Below are positions 34,614-42,704 of a stretch of DNA of 64,000 nucleotides, piece by piece; positions within the stretch are counted from its first letter, which is position 1, and each line of letters opens with the position of its first letter. Position numbers and translations under genes: made by a program. The notes beneath the pieces are model-generated. The model ran no database searches, had not been told where the DNA came from, and worked only from the letters and a program-made list of their open reading frames with translations. Source of the stretch: Thiovibrio sp964588325 (GTDB lineage: Bacteria; Desulfobacterota; Desulfobulbia; Desulfobulbales; Desulfurivibrionaceae); the NCBI GenBank assembly GCA_964588325.1, contig CAZPOR010000008.1:89133-153132 (forward strand), read 5' to 3'.

Positions 34614-35092
34614 CTTTTTCCCCTGGTTCAGTCACGAAAAAACAACCGATTAAAGCGCATTGAGACCGCTGAGATAATTTCTGCCCGTTTTTTTAAAGGA
34701 AAACCATACCCCTGTCAAAACCGGTCTCACGGAATTTCCCCCCCGTTGTCCGCCAAGTTTTCAACAGTCCATAACCCCAAGTAAACGGGCGAAAATCTCC
34801 TCAAAACCCTCTAAAAACCGGACATCTCGCCCATTTCCCCACCTGCGGCAAAAAACGCAAAATTCCATGTGGTTAGAACCGGAAGGGGAGAAGAAAATAT
34901 CATTTCATTAACCGCTAAATCTTCATCTTTTCTCTTCATATCTCAATATTACTGCTATTATCTCGTTTTATCTTCTTTCAAGTTCAGGCTTTTTTTCACT
35001 ATTCCCGGCATGCCCCTGTTCTGTCGTATTTTTCCCCTGGAAACATTTTTTTTGTGCTATAGATAAGAAAGTTTACCCTAAAGAGGCCTGCC
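34614..35092. other. AT-rich intergenic region between dnaA and the bd-like operon (possible oriC)
   Basis: These 479 bases contain no supported gene. Bases ~34860-35070 are markedly AT- and pyrimidine-rich on the plus strand. I see only imperfect DnaA-box-like sequences, such as TGTGGTTAG at about 34868 and TTATGGAC (minus strand) near 34770. Both dnaA and the 35093 operon must have promoters here, but no convincing pair was identified. Confidence 0.35.
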
Positions 35093-36163
35093 ATGGATCC
35101 AGCCCGTCTCATCCCGACCCCAGACACCATCCCGGCGCCCTGGGGGTTTTTCCAGCTCCTTCTTATCCTGACCTTTTTCGCCCACCTTGTGTTCATGAAC
35201 GCCATGCTGGGCAGCGCCATGATCGCGCTGGCCAGGGAGATGCGGGCCAAGCCCGCCGACCCTCCCCCCTGCCGGGATATCGCGTCCATCCTGCCGTACA
35301 CCATCGCCTTTGCCGTGAACTTCGGGGTGGCGCCCCTGCTTTTTCTCCAAGTGCTTTACGGCCATTTCATCTATACCAGCTCCATCCTCATGGGGGCGTA
35401 CTGGCTTTCCATCATCGGACTGCTCATTCTCGCCTACTACAGCGCTTATCTGTATAAGATGGGCGGCGGCTTGCCACTGGCCACCCGAAAACGGGCCCTG
35501 ACCACGAGCATCCTCCTCCTGCTGATCATCGCCTTTTTCTTTGTCAACAATATAACCCTGATGCAGACGCCCCAGAACTGGAACGCCTATTTTCAACGGC
35601 CGGACGGCACCCTCCTCAACCTGGCCGACCCGACCCTGCTTGCCCGCTACCTCCATTTTGTCGTGGCCTCCGTGGCCATGGGCGGTCTGTTCCTGGCAAT
35701 CCTCGCCCTGTTTCAACAGAAAAAAGGCCTGCCCGGGGCAGAAAAGCGGTTGCGCAGCGGGATGCAATGGTTCACCTACGCCACAATGGTTGAAATCGGC
35801 ACCGGCATCCCCTTTCTTTTTTCCCTGCCCAAAAATGTGCACCAACTCTTTGTCGGCGGTGCTCCCCTGCATACCGCCCTGTTCACCGCCTCCCTGATCG
35901 CGGCCTTTTTCGCTCTTTACTCCGGCGCCAAGGAACGGGTCTGGTCGGCCACCGCCGCCATGGGGACAACCATCCTTCTCATGGTCCTGGTGCGTGATCT
36001 GGCCCGGCAGGCCTACTTGGCCCCCTATTTCCATCCCGCCGATCTGCAGGTCGTGCCGCAGTGGTCGCCGCTGGCGCTCTTCCTGTCCATTCTGGTGATC
36101 GGGGTTGCGGTGGTCGCCTACATGCTCAAACTCGCGGCCCGGGTGCCCGGAGAGGTGCGCTGA
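35093..36163 (+). CDS. Cytochrome bd-superfamily membrane subunit (CydA-like, heme-c free)
   Basis: The 356-residue protein has about nine hydrophobic helices and no CxxCH. Its first helix, GFFQLLLILTFFAHLVFMNA, and the HFVVASVAMGGLFLAILALF segment resemble CydA-type quinol oxidase subunits with conserved His ligands. Its stop overlaps the ATG of the next gene (TGATG at 36161-36165), so the two form one complex. Redox-partner and oxygen reduction are inferred; the classic Q-loop is not evident. Confidence 0.7.
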   Translation: MDPARLIPTPDTIPAPWGFFQLLLILTFFAHLVFMNAMLGSAMIALAREMRAKPADPPPCRDIASILPYTIAFAVNFGVAPLLFLQVLYGHFIYTSSILMGAYWLSIIGLLILAYYSAYLYKMGGGLPLATRKRALTTSILLLLIIAFFFVNNITLMQTPQNWNAYFQRPDGTLLNLADPTLLARYLHFVVASVAMGGLFLAILALFQQKKGLPGAEKRLRSGMQWFTYATMVEIGTGIPFLFSLPKNVHQLFVGGAPLHTALFTASLIAAFFALYSGAKERVWSATAAMGTTILLMVLVRDLARQAYLAPYFHPADLQVVPQWSPLALFLSILVIGVAVVAYMLKLAARVPGEVR

Positions 36164-38814
36164 TGAACTATCCTGTCTGGCAGTTGGATTTCGCCGGCGG
36201 CGGACTGCTCATCGCCATGATCGCCATCCTCCATGTGTACATCTCCCATTTCGCCATCGGCGGCGGTCTCTTTCTGGTGCTGACCGAGATGAAAGGCTAC
36301 CGGGAAGGCTCGCAGGCTATCCTCGACTACACCCGGCAACATACCAAGTTCTTCCTGCTCCTCACTCTGGTGCTCGGCGCCATGACCGGGGTGGGCATCT
36401 GGTTCACCATCGCTCTCATCGCCCCGGCCGCCACCTCCATTCTCATCCATAACTTTGTTTTCGGCTGGGCCATCGAGTGGGTATTTTTTCTCGGGGAGAT
36501 CGTTGCCATCCTCATTTACTATCAGACCTTCGGCCGCATGGAACGGCGCAGCCATCTGCTCATCGGCTGGCTCTACTTCATCTTCGCCTGGCTCTCCCTC
36601 TTTGCCATCAACGGGATCATCGGCTTCATGCTTACCCCGGGCGAATGGCTGACCACCGGCAACTTCTGGGACGGCATCTTCAATCCCGCCTTCTGGCCGG
36701 CCCTTTTCTTCCGCACCTTCCTCTGCCTCATGCTGGCCGGACTGTATGGCTTTCTCACCTCCACCGCGATCAAGGAGGAAGCCTTCCGGTTGCGCATGGT
36801 CCGCTACTGCGCCGCCTGGCTCCTCGCCCCCTTCCTGCTGTTTCTGGCCTCGGCCTGGTGGTACGTCCAGGCCCTGCCCGAACCGCAACGGGCCTGGATT
36901 GCAAACTTCAGCCCTGAACTGGCCCCCTTTCTCACCGTCTTTCTCTGGGCTTCGCCGCTTCTTTTCCTCGGCGGCCTGCTCATGGTGATCCGGCTGCCCA
37001 AAACAGCCACCCGCTCCCTGGCCGTGATCCTCCTGCTCCTGGGCATCACCTACATGGGCGCCTTTGAGTACATCCGGGAGGGCAGCCGACGCCCCTTCAC
37101 CCTGTACGGCCACATCTACGCCAACTCCATCCTGGTCAAAGATCTCGACGCGGTCCAGAGCAAAGGCATCCTCGCCTCAGCCAAATGGACCGGCAAGGAG
37201 ATCACCGCGGAAAACCGGCTGGTGGTTGGCCGGCAGCTCTTCAACATCATGTGCTCCCCCTGTCATTCCGTGGGCGGTCCCATGCGGGACATCAAAAAAA
37301 TGAGCGCTAAGTACGAATCGGTCTACGCCATGGAGGCGGAGATCAGCGGCCAGGGCAGGTTGATCCGCTGCATGCCGCCTTTTGCAGGCAACACCCAGGA
37401 GCGGCACGCCCTGGCCGCCTATATTATTGAAGGACTGCACGGCAGAAAGGCGCAGGCGACGCCTCCCCCGCAACTGTCTGCCCCGCCGCTGGCTCCGTTG
37501 CCCTTTGACCCGGAACAGGACGGCTATGTCCTCCTTGCCTGGAACAGCCTCGGCATGCACAGCATCAGCGATGCGGACGGCACTTTCAGCCTCATGCCCC
37601 CGGCAAACGATCTTTTTGCCCAGCTTATCAAGCGCGGGCCAACCCCGGAGGTAATCACCGAGGGAGTGGCGCTTTCCTTCCGCGTGGAGCCGGGCTTTGA
37701 AAAACCGGCCGCACAGGTGGGATTCTGGAAAGACCTGCCTGCCCTGTTCGGCCGCAGCCTGCCAGACAATATCGGCCTTTCCGGCCAGGGGCTTTCCGGC
37801 GTTATGCAGCTCAAGCAAGGGGGCAGATCCTTTGTCGCGGAGAAGGTCCCGGTGGTTCCCTATCCCGCCCAGGGGGGATACCAGCCCTATCCGAGCTTTA
37901 CCATCGAGGCCAGGGACACGACCACCAACACCCTGCTCGCCGCCACCCGCATGGTTGCCCCGGTTGCAACCGAGATGGGCTGCAAGACCTGCCATGGCGG
38001 AGGGTGGCGCAGGGGGAACACCGGGATCTCAACCGCCGCAGCGCAAGACATCCTGACCATGCATGACCGGTTCCACAAAACCAAACTTGCAGCCCAGGCC
38101 AAGGCAGGCAAGCCCATCCTCTGTCAGGGCTGCCATCCGGACCCAATGCTGAACGCTCCCGGCAAGGCCGGGCTCCTCAACCTCTCCGCCTCCATCCACG
38201 GCTTCCACGCCAACTTTCTCGGCGGCCGGGGCGCAGAAGCCTGCGCTCTCTGCCATCCGAGCAGCCCGCAGGGCGAAACCCGTTTCCTCCGCGGCGTCCA
38301 CCACGAGGCCGGACTTGACTGCACCACCTGTCACGGCGCCCTGGAAGACCACGCCCTGGCCCTGCTTGTGGCGGAAAAACAGGCGGGGAAACCCGGAGCC
38401 CAGCGGCTCATGCAGCACCTCGCCCCGCAGGGAACAACACCCCTTGCCGCAATCCAGCCGCGCACTCCGTGGCTGCAGCAACCGGATTGCCTGACCTGCC
38501 ATGTCAACTTCGGACCGCCGGAGACGGACAGCGCCTTCAATGTCTGGACCACCGGGGCCGGCACCCTGTACCGCAACCGGCACGACGATGCGGGCAGCAT
38601 CCATTGCGCCGCTTGCCACGGCAGCCCCCATGCCGAGTATCCCGCCACCAACCCCTACGAAAGGGAGCGGGACAACTTCCCTCCCCGGCAGTACCAGGCC
38701 AATCCCTACCCGCTGGGCGCCAACCGCAACTGCAAGCTCTGCCACACCGTGGACATGGACACGGACCTGCACCACCCCAACTCCCTGGGCATGATGCGAA
38801 ACACCAGGGAATAG
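36163..38814 (+). CDS. CydA-like subunit fused to eight c-type heme motifs
   Basis: The 883-residue protein has an N-terminal membrane half (~1-330) with CydA-like HVYISHFAIGG, KFFLLLTLVLGAMTGVGI and FVFGWAIEWVFFLGEI. A large periplasmic part follows with eight CxxCH motifs, at residues 364, 607, 654, 694, 720, 776, 815 and 857. The first resembles a monoheme cytochrome c domain (IMCSPCHSVGG). The last seven form a multiheme module. Some cytochrome bd-superfamily branches carry c-heme domains and are thought to take electrons from periplasmic cytochromes or pass them there. It is coupled to the 35093 gene. The start at 36163 is fixed by the overlap. Confidence 0.85.
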   Translation: MNYPVWQLDFAGGGLLIAMIAILHVYISHFAIGGGLFLVLTEMKGYREGSQAILDYTRQHTKFFLLLTLVLGAMTGVGIWFTIALIAPAATSILIHNFVFGWAIEWVFFLGEIVAILIYYQTFGRMERRSHLLIGWLYFIFAWLSLFAINGIIGFMLTPGEWLTTGNFWDGIFNPAFWPALFFRTFLCLMLAGLYGFLTSTAIKEEAFRLRMVRYCAAWLLAPFLLFLASAWWYVQALPEPQRAWIANFSPELAPFLTVFLWASPLLFLGGLLMVIRLPKTATRSLAVILLLLGITYMGAFEYIREGSRRPFTLYGHIYANSILVKDLDAVQSKGILASAKWTGKEITAENRLVVGRQLFNIMCSPCHSVGGPMRDIKKMSAKYESVYAMEAEISGQGRLIRCMPPFAGNTQERHALAAYIIEGLHGRKAQATPPPQLSAPPLAPLPFDPEQDGYVLLAWNSLGMHSISDADGTFSLMPPANDLFAQLIKRGPTPEVITEGVALSFRVEPGFEKPAAQVGFWKDLPALFGRSLPDNIGLSGQGLSGVMQLKQGGRSFVAEKVPVVPYPAQGGYQPYPSFTIEARDTTTNTLLAATRMVAPVATEMGCKTCHGGGWRRGNTGISTAAAQDILTMHDRFHKTKLAAQAKAGKPILCQGCHPDPMLNAPGKAGLLNLSASIHGFHANFLGGRGAEACALCHPSSPQGETRFLRGVHHEAGLDCTTCHGALEDHALALLVAEKQAGKPGAQRLMQHLAPQGTTPLAAIQPRTPWLQQPDCLTCHVNFGPPETDSAFNVWTTGAGTLYRNRHDDAGSIHCAACHGSPHAEYPATNPYERERDNFPPRQYQANPYPLGANRNCKLCHTVDMDTDLHHPNSLGMMRNTRE

Positions 38815-39019
38815 CGGGGAACCACCTTGCCGGTTCTTCTCCGCCGCCCCACTCCCGCCGTGCGGGAGCGGGGCGGCCCATTGTGGGTTGCATTCTTTTG
38901 CGGCCTCTGTCCTCTGCAAAAACCTCTCGACGTGCTCACCGCAGACCATCCCCCACAGTCCGTGCTGTTCCGCTCAAAGTTCGGTAAGCATAATCTTATT
39001 CTGTAACCTAAAAAATATA

Positions 39020-39048
39020 TTGACATCTTAATCTCGGCTTTTTATTAT
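39020..39048 (+). promoter_or_regulatory. feoA promoter
   Basis: TTGACA (39020-39025) and TATTAT (39043-39048) are separated by 17 bases, a near-ideal sigma70 promoter. The same arrangement, with similar flanks, recurs before the feoA relic (42422-42450). No clear Fur box overlaps it. Confidence 0.75.
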
Positions 39049-39094
39049 TGCCGCTCGCCACTCGCAATCTATACCACTACCTGGGAGAACACCA

Positions 39095-39346
39095 ATGCCG
39101 ACACTTCTGCTCCGGAAAATGCAAAAAGACCAAACTGGCACCATTACCGCAGTCAAGGTCGGCGGGGAACTTGGACGGCGCATCCGCGACATGGGCATTG
39201 TTCCTGGCACCCGCATCACCATCATGGGCCGAGCCCCTCTCTACGATCCGGTGGCGCTCCGTATCATGGGCGGCACCTTGACCCTGCGTAACAATGAGGC
39301 GGATCACATAGAAGTGGAAGTCGCCGACCCGGACGAAGCGCTGTAA
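39095..39346 (+). CDS. feoA: Ferrous iron transport protein FeoA
   Basis: This 83-residue SH3-like protein has GELGRRIRDMGIVPGTRITIMGRAP split around the usual G-x-DMG-x-x-PG core, then YDPVALRIMGGTLTLRN. This is the standard FeoA fold. FeoA is a cytosolic partner of FeoB. A strong promoter lies 47 bases upstream and a terminator follows. It is separated from feoB by 3.4 kb of other genes. Confidence 0.93.
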   Translation: MPTLLLRKMQKDQTGTITAVKVGGELGRRIRDMGIVPGTRITIMGRAPLYDPVALRIMGGTLTLRNNEADHIEVEVADPDEAL

Positions 39347-39376
39347 TCTTCCCTCATGTCCTGCGCCTGCCCGGCG

Positions 39377-39424
39377 CCCCCTCTCCTGCCATCAAGAAAA
39401 GATGGCAGGAGGGGGGATTTTTTG
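39377..39424 (+). terminator. Rho-independent terminator after feoA
   Basis: CTCCTGCCATC pairs with GATGGCAGGAG around a seven-base loop, followed by GGGGGATTTTTT. It separates feoA from the porin gene. Confidence 0.85.
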
Positions 39425-39486
39425 GCGATCAAGATTAGGTATGGTTAATATTATTAATTAAAACAAACAATACAGGGGCAACGGGA

Positions 39487-40596
39487 ATGAAGAAAAAAAT
39501 CATCGGCATACCAGGGATTCTGCTACTGATCGCAGCCTCCGCTTTGGCCGAGACCCCCAAGGAATCGGGAACCGCCACTCCCTCCCTCGCGGAAAACCGC
39601 GAGCCAAACAGCGTGGATGACTTGGCGGAAAAGCTGGCGAACAGGCTGGAATTCAGCGGCCTGGTTGAGATCGAAGCGCACGCCGGCAAAGATTTTTCCG
39701 GAGCAAAAACAAGCGATGTGACCTTGGCCACGGTGGAGCTCGGGCTTGAGGCAAGGATCACGGACATGCTTTCCGCCCATGTCCTCGCACTCTATGAGGA
39801 GGGCGAAGAAAACGGCCACCTCATTATCGACGAAGGGACCATTACCTTGGGCAACGCGGAAAAAAGCCCCTTCCATCTGACGGCTGGGAAAATGTATGTG
39901 CCGTTCGGCTCCTTTACAAGCGCAATGGTTTCCGATCCGCTCACCCTCGAGCTTGCGGAAACCAGGGACACCGCCCTGCTCGCCGGGTTTGCCAAGGCAG
40001 GCTGGCATGGCGCCGCCTACACCTTCAACGGCGAAGTGGATCAAACCGGGGGGAACGACACCATGAAGACCTTCGGCGCCAACCTTGGCTACACGCTGGA
40101 AGAGGACGCATGGCAGATCGGCCTGGGCGCGGGGTGGCTCAATAACCTTGGCAACACCAATACCATGCGGGACCATCTCGCCACAACCAGCACCACGGTG
40201 GACGGCTTCATCGAGGCCCTGGCGCTGCATGGTCGTCTCCAGTACGGCAACTGGGGCGTTCTGGCGGAATATATCGCAGCCCGCAACTCCTTCCAGCCCG
40301 GCGAGATGGATTTTGCCGGACGCGGGGCCAAGCCGGAAGCCTGGCAGATGGAACTTGCCTATACCACGGAAGTGTGCGAACGGGAGGTCACTTTGGCGCT
40401 TGGCTATCAGCGGACCGGCGAGGCCGTGGCCCTTGGCCTGCCGGAACATCGCTATCTGGGCTCCATCGGCATCGGCGTATTCGACAAAACCACCCTTGCC
40501 CTGGAATACCGGCATGACCAGGACTATGACATAGCTCAAGGCGGCACGGACGAAAGTGCGCATCAGGTGGTGGCGCAACTGGCGGTGAAAATCTAA
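39487..40596 (+). CDS. LbtU-family outer-membrane siderophore/iron porin
   Basis: The 369-residue protein has a signal peptide (KKKIIGIPGILLLIAASALA, cut after ALA). The mature part shows alternating beta-strand patterning: LEFSGLVEIEAHAG, LGLEARITDMLSAHVLALYE, MYVPFGSFTSAMVSDPLTLE. It ends in a strand VAQLAVKI. This matches the LbtU family, first described as a legiobactin-associated porin in Legionella. Its place between feoA and feoB suggests iron passage across the outer membrane. Confidence 0.82.
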   Translation: MKKKIIGIPGILLLIAASALAETPKESGTATPSLAENREPNSVDDLAEKLANRLEFSGLVEIEAHAGKDFSGAKTSDVTLATVELGLEARITDMLSAHVLALYEEGEENGHLIIDEGTITLGNAEKSPFHLTAGKMYVPFGSFTSAMVSDPLTLELAETRDTALLAGFAKAGWHGAAYTFNGEVDQTGGNDTMKTFGANLGYTLEEDAWQIGLGAGWLNNLGNTNTMRDHLATTSTTVDGFIEALALHGRLQYGNWGVLAEYIAARNSFQPGEMDFAGRGAKPEAWQMELAYTTEVCEREVTLALGYQRTGEAVALGLPEHRYLGSIGIGVFDKTTLALEYRHDQDYDIAQGGTDESAHQVVAQLAVKI

Positions 40597-40691
40597 GCAG
40601 GACACCGGCAAGAAGCCAGCTTTCGGAAACTCCGCCCCGGCAGGGTCGTTGCATACAACAACATGCCAACCAGACAACAGGGAGACAAGCG

Positions 40692-40964
40692 ATGCATCGT
40701 ACTGCAGAGATCACAATGGAAAGGCGAAACGGCAATCTGCACATCACCATCATCGACAGTTTCACCATGGGTGCGGCCGCTCGACTGGTCGCATCCATGG
40801 ACAGTTGCGACAATGGGCAGGGAAATATCTTCATCCATACTGAAAAAATCAGCGATATCGCCCCGGAGGGCAGTCGCGTGATTGTCAATGAGCATCGCCA
40901 CGGGGGGCATGGAGGCTGCGGTCGCTGCCGTAATTGCAAGTGCCAGGAGAAACAAGCGGAATAA
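40692..40964 (+). CDS. Small protein with His/Cys-rich C-terminus
   Basis: The 90-residue protein has an ordinary N-terminal part (TMERRNGNLHITIIDSFTMG) and a metal-binding-looking tail, NEHRHGGHGGCGRCRNCKCQ. GGGAGA precedes the ATG. I do not recognise the family. Its location in the iron locus and the His/Cys tail suggest metal binding or sensing, as inference. Confidence 0.6.
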   Translation: MHRTAEITMERRNGNLHITIIDSFTMGAAARLVASMDSCDNGQGNIFIHTEKISDIAPEGSRVIVNEHRHGGHGGCGRCRNCKCQEKQAE

Positions 40965-41064
40965 CCCGGACCAGAAGGAACCGCTCTGCGAGGCCTGGAG
41001 CCACCCTCCAGGATTGTTCCAGGCCACATATAGGAATATCCTGAATCGTTATGGAGGAATACAC

Positions 41065-41409
41065 ATGTGCATCGTCGTAATCGGCGGCATGGACCGCCTT
41101 GGCCCCCATTACCGGAAAGAGGCAAAAAAGCTGGGCATCACCCTGCGGATGTTCCCCAGCTTCGAGCGGGATATGCAACAGAAACTCTGCAACAGCGATG
41201 GCGTGGTGCTCTTTACCGGCAAGATCTCCCATGCCGGCCGGAGGGAGGCGATCAATGCCGCCCGGCGCTACAACATCCCCCTGTACCAGTTCCACGCCTG
41301 CGGGCTATGCACCCTCCGCGACTGCCTGCGGTGCTGCGCCGATTGCGCCGCACCGTCCAGAAAATACGACAAAAAAATAAACAACGGGCGGCCCCGCCGC
41401 CACGGGTGA
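41065..41409 (+). CDS. DUF2325 domain protein
   Basis: The 114-residue protein starts MCIVVIGGMDRLGPHYRKEA, with a GVVLFTGKISHAGRREAINA block, the DUF2325 pattern (Rossmann-like). A Cys-rich end follows (CGLCTLRDCLRCCADC). The ATG at 41065 has GGAGGA at ideal distance; the frame is open further upstream without support. DUF2325 genes commonly sit in feo or metal loci. The function is unknown; the terminal Cys cluster suggests metal or redox binding. Confidence 0.75.
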   Translation: MCIVVIGGMDRLGPHYRKEAKKLGITLRMFPSFERDMQQKLCNSDGVVLFTGKISHAGRREAINAARRYNIPLYQFHACGLCTLRDCLRCCADCAAPSRKYDKKINNGRPRRHG

Positions 41410-41487
41410 TTGCTTTACCATGCTCCGGCAAGACGGTGACTGAACACAGCCCCCTCGCCATAGGACAAAAAGGATATTTATTTTCCC

Positions 41488-42258
41488 ATGCCGACATGCA
41501 CGACCGGGACTGCAAGCAGTTCTCTCGCATCAGCATCCTCCTGCCTCTACCAGACCCCTTGGTGTGGGGCCAATGTCACTCTGCACCAATTTGCCGAGTC
41601 TCTGGGGGCGGCCATCGATGCCAAGGATGATCTGACCCGCACCCACTCGCAGGAAGTGGCAATCATGAGCCAACACCTTGCCGAGGGTCTGGGGCTCGGC
41701 GGAGAGCGCTGCGAGGCTTTCCACATTGCCGGCCATCTGCACGATATCGGCAAGATAGGCATCCCGGACCACATCCTTAAAAAGGAAGGGGCGCTGACCC
41801 AGGCGGAATGGGAACAGATGCGTCAGCACCCGTCCATAGGCTACGCCATCCTCAAACCGGTGCAAGCCATGATCGAGCGGGAAAGAATCGCCGACATGAT
41901 CCTTGCCCACCATGAACGTTTTGACGGCAGCGGCTACCCCCGCGGACTTGCCGGGGAGGACATTCCTCTGGGCGCGCGGGTTATCGCGGTGGCCGACGCC
42001 ACGAGCGCCATGATCGGCCACCGCCGCTACCGCCGGGAAGATCCCTGGGAAGAGGCAGTGGCCGAAATCCTCCGGTGTAGCGGCAGTCACTTTGACCCGC
42101 AGATTGTCCGAGTCTTTCTGTCCATGGAAGACAAATTGCACTCCCTGCTCCACGTTCCGGCCGACCACAGCAATGAGAGGCCAGAGAGTCCTCCTTCTTT
42201 CCCGGGCCGTGCGGCTATCCCCGGCCATGCCTCCCGGACTTTTTTATCTTTTCCATGA
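41488..42258 (+). CDS. HD-GYP domain phosphodiesterase
   Basis: The 256-residue protein is mostly one HD-GYP domain (~30-210), with HLHDIGKIGIPDHILKK and HHERFDGSGYPRGLAGEDIP. The catalytic HD and GYP motifs are intact. Such enzymes hydrolyse c-di-GMP or related cyclic dinucleotides. The first ~28 residues are Ser/Thr-rich and not conserved, so the start is uncertain. It lacks a sensor domain. It lies inside the iron locus, between DUF2325 and the feoA relic. Confidence 0.85.
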   Translation: MPTCTTGTASSSLASASSCLYQTPWCGANVTLHQFAESLGAAIDAKDDLTRTHSQEVAIMSQHLAEGLGLGGERCEAFHIAGHLHDIGKIGIPDHILKKEGALTQAEWEQMRQHPSIGYAILKPVQAMIERERIADMILAHHERFDGSGYPRGLAGEDIPLGARVIAVADATSAMIGHRRYRREDPWEEAVAEILRCSGSHFDPQIVRVFLSMEDKLHSLLHVPADHSNERPESPPSFPGRAAIPGHASRTFLSFP

Positions 42259-42421
42259 TTCGCCGATCCGGCGACCAGACATCCCTTTGCGCCTCGGGGG
42301 AATTCCAGGGCGGAAGAGCAAATTTGATGAGTCCTGCCAGCCTGGAGGCGTAAGACCGCGTGGACGAAGGAAGCCTAAAAGTTATGCTTGTATAATTTTA
42401 TTCTATCTACTAAAAAAACTA

Positions 42422-42450
42422 TTGACTTCTTAACCCCCCCTTTTTATTAT
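42422..42450 (+). promoter_or_regulatory. Duplicated feo promoter upstream of the feoA relic and feoB
   Basis: TTGACT (42422-42427) and TATTAT (42445-42450) are 17 bases apart, copying the feoA promoter at 39020. It probably drives feoB, because the intervening feoA copy is broken. Confidence 0.7.
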
Positions 42451-42493
42451 TGCCCAGCAGCAACAATCAAACCCGGCACCAAGGAAACCACAC

Positions 42494-42669
42494 ATGGCAC
42501 CCATCCTGCTCCACATACTGAAACTGCGAAAAAACCAGCCGGACTTCATCTTCGCAGTCAAGGCCGCCGGTGCGCCTGGCCCGAATATTCGCAACATGGG
42601 CATCGCCCCCTGACCCGCATCACCATCATGGGCACCCCTGTCCCTGCGCGACAAAACCGCGAGCCATAG
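42494..42669 (+). pseudogene. feoA: Decayed second feoA copy
   Basis: The first 39 codons (MAPILLHILK...NMGIAP) match FeoA until a TGA at 42611. The sequence then continues in another frame as TRITIMG. Aligned with intact feoA it shows a one-base loss near 42608-42612. It also lacks the 42 bases between two ATCATGGGC copies, consistent with slippage between direct repeats. It ends at TAG 42667-42669. The upstream promoter is also duplicated. Confidence 0.8.
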
Positions 42670-42704
42670 TAATTGCAAGCCGCCAACCCCAAGGAGAATC
42701 TATA

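Noticed and set aside
39000..39094. Fur box at the feoA promoter
   Set aside because: No stretch close to the GATAAT-type consensus was found near either feo promoter.
42570..42704. Longer N-terminus for FeoB
   Set aside because: The extension runs through the feoA relic; the ATG at 42705 has an AAGGAG site and fits the family start.
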